A stretch of DNA of 7,941 nt from Deltaproteobacteria bacterium. GTDB taxonomy: Bacteria; Desulfobacterota; GWC2-55-46; JADFVP01. This document shows, piece after piece, positions 6,054 through 7,941 of this stretch. The notes beneath the pieces are model-generated. The model was not told the DNA's origin and did no database searches. It saw nothing but the letters and a program-made list of their open reading frames with translations. Location: NCBI GenBank assembly GCA_024275855.1, contig JAJRYL010000341.1:1-7941 (forward strand), read 5' to 3'. Position 1 is the stretch's first letter. Every line of letters starts with the position of its first letter. The position numbers were made by a program, and so were the translations under genes.

Positions 6054-6069
6054 AGTCAAAATCATGACT
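6054..6069. promoter_or_regulatory. Palindrome AGTCA-N6-TGACT, candidate enhancer of the sigma-54 operon
   Basis: A perfect 5+5 inverted repeat (AGTCA-AAATCA-TGACT) lies 140-155 bases upstream of the -24 element at 5908-5914, the classic position of an NtrC-type upstream activating sequence. A further AGTC follows on the right (tgatAGTC). The identical arms and spacing recur at 401-416 upstream of the second sigma-54 promoter. Confidence 0.5.
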
Positions 6070-6111
6070 TGATAGTCTTGCAGGTCTGTAAAATTGGAAT
6101 ATTATGGAATC

Positions 6112-6167
6112 AAAAAAAAAAGAGTCGAAAATATTGACAAACCCACGCTAAAGCGCCGGTTTGTCAA
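6112..6167 (-). terminator. Intrinsic terminator overlapping the stop codon of response regulator 2
   Basis: A 10-base perfect stem (TTGACAAACC at 6134-6143 against GGTTTGTCAA at 6158-6167) encloses a CGC-TAAA-GCG inner stem. On the minus strand it is followed by TATTTT and, six bases later, a T10 run (6112-6121). The TAG stop (6148-6150) lies in the inner stem and loop, so the last codons form half of the hairpin. It should insulate the downstream sigma-54 operon from read-through. Confidence 0.75.
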
Positions 6168-7542
6168 CCATCTTCATCCGTTTCATCTTTTCAATCAGTG
6201 TGGTTCTGTTGAGTTTAAGGTACTCAGCCGCCTTCTTTTTCACACCGTTCGCAAGCTTAAGGGCGTCCGTTATAAGCTCTCTTTCAAAATTGCCTACCGC
6301 CTCGTTGAAGTCGATGCCTTCTAAAGAGAGCCGAGGTTTAACGACCTCTGTGGTTACTCTGCCCCCGCCTTTAATCTTCTCTGGAAGATCGTCGGTAGTT
6401 ATAACCGTGCCGTTCTCTTTTAATACAACCATGCGTTCAATAAGGTTTTCAAGTTCCCTTATATTACCGGGCCAGCCATAGGCGTAACAACACCTGAGAG
6501 CCTCTTCAGATATAGACTTTACCTTCTTCCGCTTTCGAGACGAGACCTTCGCAAGAAAGGTATTTATAAGCTCGTGAAGGTCGGTGCCCCTGTCTCTAAG
6601 GGGGGGCAGGTTGACAGGAATTACGTTCAACCTGTAGTAGAGGTCTTCACGGAACCTGCCCTCTTCAACGGCAAGCTCAAGGTCCTGATTGGTAGCGGCA
6701 ACCACACGCACGTCTATACGCACAGTCTTGCGCCCGCCAAGCCGCTCAAACTCCTTTTCCTGAAGCACACGCAGTATTTTAACCTGTAGACCGGGGCTCA
6801 TATCTCCAATTTCACCAAGAAAAACAGTACCTTTATGAGCCGCTTCAAACCTGCCTATCTTTCTTGCTATCGCTCCCGTAAAGGCGCCTTTCTCATATCC
6901 AAAAAGCTCGCTCTCAAGCAGATTCTCAGGAATAGCACCGCAATTTATCGGCACGAAAGGCTTATGGGCACGCGGGCTGCCAAAGTGCAGGGCACGCGCA
7001 ACAAGCTCTTTGCCGGTGCCGCTTTCACCAAGAATAAGAACCGTGGTATCAGTATCGGCAACCTTCTCTATAAGCCTCTTGACCTCTGTTACCTCAGGGC
7101 TGCTGCCAAGTATTTCAGAGGTGCAGCCGGAGGTTATAATCTCTCTTTTGAGCTTGTAATTCTCCTCTTTAAGCGCGTTTACCTCGGAGGCCTGCTCCAA
7201 CGCCATAAAAAGTTCTTCATGTGAAAAGGGTTTTTGAAGGTACGACCCGGCACCGGCCCTCATGGCCTCAACCGCCGTCTCGACACTGGCGTGACCGGTG
7301 AGAATTAAGCAGACAGTATGGGGAGAACTCTCTTTAACCACCTTGATAACGTCTATTCCGCTCATGCCGGGAAGTTGCAGATCAGTTAAAATAAAGTCGA
7401 AAAACCTGGTTTCGGCGGCAACGATTCCCTGTTCACCTGTACCCGTAGCAACAACGTCGAAACCGTTCATCGTAAGCATTACCGACATCGCGTCGCGCAC
7501 AAGAGAGTCATCTTCAATAAGCAGCAGTGAACGTTCTTTCAA
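6148..7542 (-). CDS. NtrC-type sigma-54 activator with receiver domain and atypical Walker B (response regulator 2)
   Basis: A 464-residue, full-length enhancer-binding protein. Receiver (1-118): acidic pair D11/D12, phospho-acceptor D54, T82, K104. Coiled linker (about 118-135). AAA+ domain: Walker A GESGTGKE (172-179), GAFTGA (219-224), arginine-finger region GRFRED (295-300), sensor II GWPGNIRELEN (356-366). C-terminal Fis-type HTH (about 425-457: KKKAAEYLKLNRTTLIEKMKRM), whose LxxRTTLxEKM recognition helix resembles FleQ/FlrA-type activators. Odd point: Walker B reads FLGE, with Gly243 replacing the nearly invariant Asp that helps coordinate Mg-ATP; the codon is GGT where GAT is expected, a one-base change. 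The TTG start (7540-7542) is supported by AAAGGAGG six bases upstream. It is alone between its own sigma-70 promoter and terminator. Its position before the sigma-54 operon suggests it activates it, as FleQ/FlrA do for FleSR/FlrBC. No kinase partner is adjacent on this side. Confidence 0.94.
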   Translation of the reverse strand: MKERSLLLIEDDSLVRDAMSVMLTMNGFDVVATGTGEQGIVAAETRFFDFILTDLQLPGMSGIDVIKVVKESSPHTVCLILTGHASVETAVEAMRAGAGSYLQKPFSHEELFMALEQASEVNALKEENYKLKREIITSGCTSEILGSSPEVTEVKRLIEKVADTDTTVLILGESGTGKELVARALHFGSPRAHKPFVPINCGAIPENLLESELFGYEKGAFTGAIARKIGRFEAAHKGTVFLGEIGDMSPGLQVKILRVLQEKEFERLGGRKTVRIDVRVVAATNQDLELAVEEGRFREDLYYRLNVIPVNLPPLRDRGTDLHELINTFLAKVSSRKRKKVKSISEEALRCCYAYGWPGNIRELENLIERMVVLKENGTVITTDDLPEKIKGGGRVTTEVVKPRLSLEGIDFNEAVGNFERELITDALKLANGVKKKAAEYLKLNRTTLIEKMKRMKMVDKPAL

Positions 7543-7548
7543 GTATTG

Positions 7549-7556
7549 CCTCCTTT
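7549..7556 (-). promoter_or_regulatory. Strong ribosome binding site fixing a TTG start
   Basis: AAAGGAGG, nearly the full anti-SD complement, is spaced 6 bases from TTG at 7540-7542. No ATG is better placed, so the TTG start is well supported. Confidence 0.85.
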
Positions 7557-7599
7557 AACGACAAGTTCTAACAGATGACGAATGACTATATTCTGACAC

Positions 7600-7628
7600 A
7601 GTATACAGCGGACGCATTAAGATGTCAA
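7600..7628 (-). promoter_or_regulatory. Sigma-70 promoter of response regulator 2
   Basis: On the minus strand TTGACA (7623-7628), a 17-base spacer and TATACT (7600-7605) form a near-perfect housekeeping promoter. Transcription would begin near 7593, about 50 bases before the TTG start. The first activator of the cascade thus appears to be expressed by housekeeping sigma. Confidence 0.75.
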
Positions 7629-7699
7629 TATATTGAACAAAGTGCCCGTAAAAAAGAACAGCCCCGGTAAACCTATACAGCAAAGTAACTTACAACAGA

Positions 7700-7727
7700 T
7701 TGACAAAAAAAACTTAGATGGTATTCT
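7700..7727 (+). promoter_or_regulatory. Probable sigma-70 promoter of the rightward gene
   Basis: TTGACA (7700-7705), a 16-base A-rich spacer and TATTCT (7722-7727). The start would be near 7734, 40 bases before the ATG at 7774. The -35 is perfect; the -10 is weaker. Its -35 lies about 70 bases from that of the divergent promoter and they do not overlap. Confidence 0.5.
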
Positions 7728-7773
7728 TAATATAACGGAGTTAAAGACACAAATATTTCAGAGAGGTTTATCA

Positions 7774-7941
7774 ATGAACACGGTTCTGAAAAAGATTTTT
7801 ACCATAAATCTTGCCGTTAAAACGGGCGAAGAGGTACTGGTCTTTACCGACATTATTAACGAAACAGAACAGGTCTCAAAAAGTGAACGCTTTAGACGCG
7901 AGGCTCTTAGAAGAATAGCGGCTGAAGTCGCTGCCGTCGGC
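7774..7941 (+). CDS. N-terminal part of a probable M29-family aminopeptidase (cut by window end)
   Basis: ATG at 7774 with GAGAGG seven bases upstream opens a frame that runs 56 codons to the window end without a stop. The sequence starts MNTVLKKIFTINLAVKTGEEVL, then VFTD and an acidic/basic helix (SKSERFRREALRRIAAEVAAVG). The pattern of a short helix, a V-K-x-G-E-x-V-L-V strand and T-D is like the N-terminus of M29 leucyl/thermophilic aminopeptidases, cytosolic metallo-exopeptidases whose metal ligands lie further on and cannot be seen here. The family call rests on this short region alone. It is transcribed away from the regulatory cluster and is probably unrelated to it. Confidence 0.6.
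   Translation, partial: MNTVLKKIFTINLAVKTGEEVLVFTDIINETEQVSKSERFRREALRRIAAEVAAVG

Larger units (their letters stand above)
5837..6147. other. 311-base regulatory gap between response regulator 2 and the AMIN/TPR gene
   Basis: No gene is seen here. From right to left it contains the terminator of response regulator 2 with its A10/T10 tract, the AGTCA-N6-TGACT palindrome, an unexplained G-rich patch (6021-6041), a near-match IHF site, and the sigma-54 promoter. Each is listed separately. Confidence 0.7.

Overview
The window looks like bacterial chromosome from a sigma-54-rich, diderm lineage, with a Desulfobacterota/deltaproteobacterium-like or Nitrospirota-like group as the best guess. The guess rests on the density of NtrC-type activators, a large AMIN/TPR envelope protein and mixed ATG/TTG starts. 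Coding is dense and almost all on the minus strand. No transposase, tRNA, rRNA or CRISPR array is visible.

Layout, read in the minus-strand direction (right to left). At the far right, a plus-strand gene (7774 to the window end) starts a probable M29-type aminopeptidase and diverges from the rest. Response regulator 2 (6148-7542) is an NtrC-type protein with a consensus sigma-70 promoter, a strong ribosome binding site with a TTG start, and a hairpin terminator overlapping its stop. A 311-base gap (5837-6147) follows. It holds a textbook -24/-12 sigma-54 promoter, a near-match IHF site, and a palindrome about 140 bases upstream of the promoter where an enhancer would be expected. That promoter reads into a three-gene operon: a 1062-residue membrane-anchored AMIN/Lys-rich/TPR protein (2648-5836), a soluble FlrB/FleS-like histidine kinase (1805-2632), and an FlrC/FleR-like NtrC-type regulator, response regulator 1 (418-1641). 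The kinase-regulator gap is filled with palindromic repeats. Beyond response regulator 1 a second sigma-54 promoter (163-177) points out of the window.

The arrangement (sigma-70-driven activator, then a sigma-54-driven kinase/activator operon, then another sigma-54 promoter) resembles the FleQ/FlrA -> FleSR/FlrBC -> class III hierarchy of polar flagella. No flagellar structural gene is in view, so this is an inference. Both sigma-54 promoters have the same palindrome, AGTCA-N6-TGACT, upstream of them, which makes it a candidate operator for one of the two activators.

Three oddities stand out. The Fis-type DNA-binding domain of response regulator 1 is intact but lies out of frame behind an A7 tract, so the protein as read stops at 407 residues without its helix-turn-helix. 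Response regulator 2 has Gly where the Walker B Asp should be. The AMIN/TPR protein, an unusual lead gene for a two-component operon, carries 60-base in-phase tandem repeats and an A9 tract in its Lys-rich linker.
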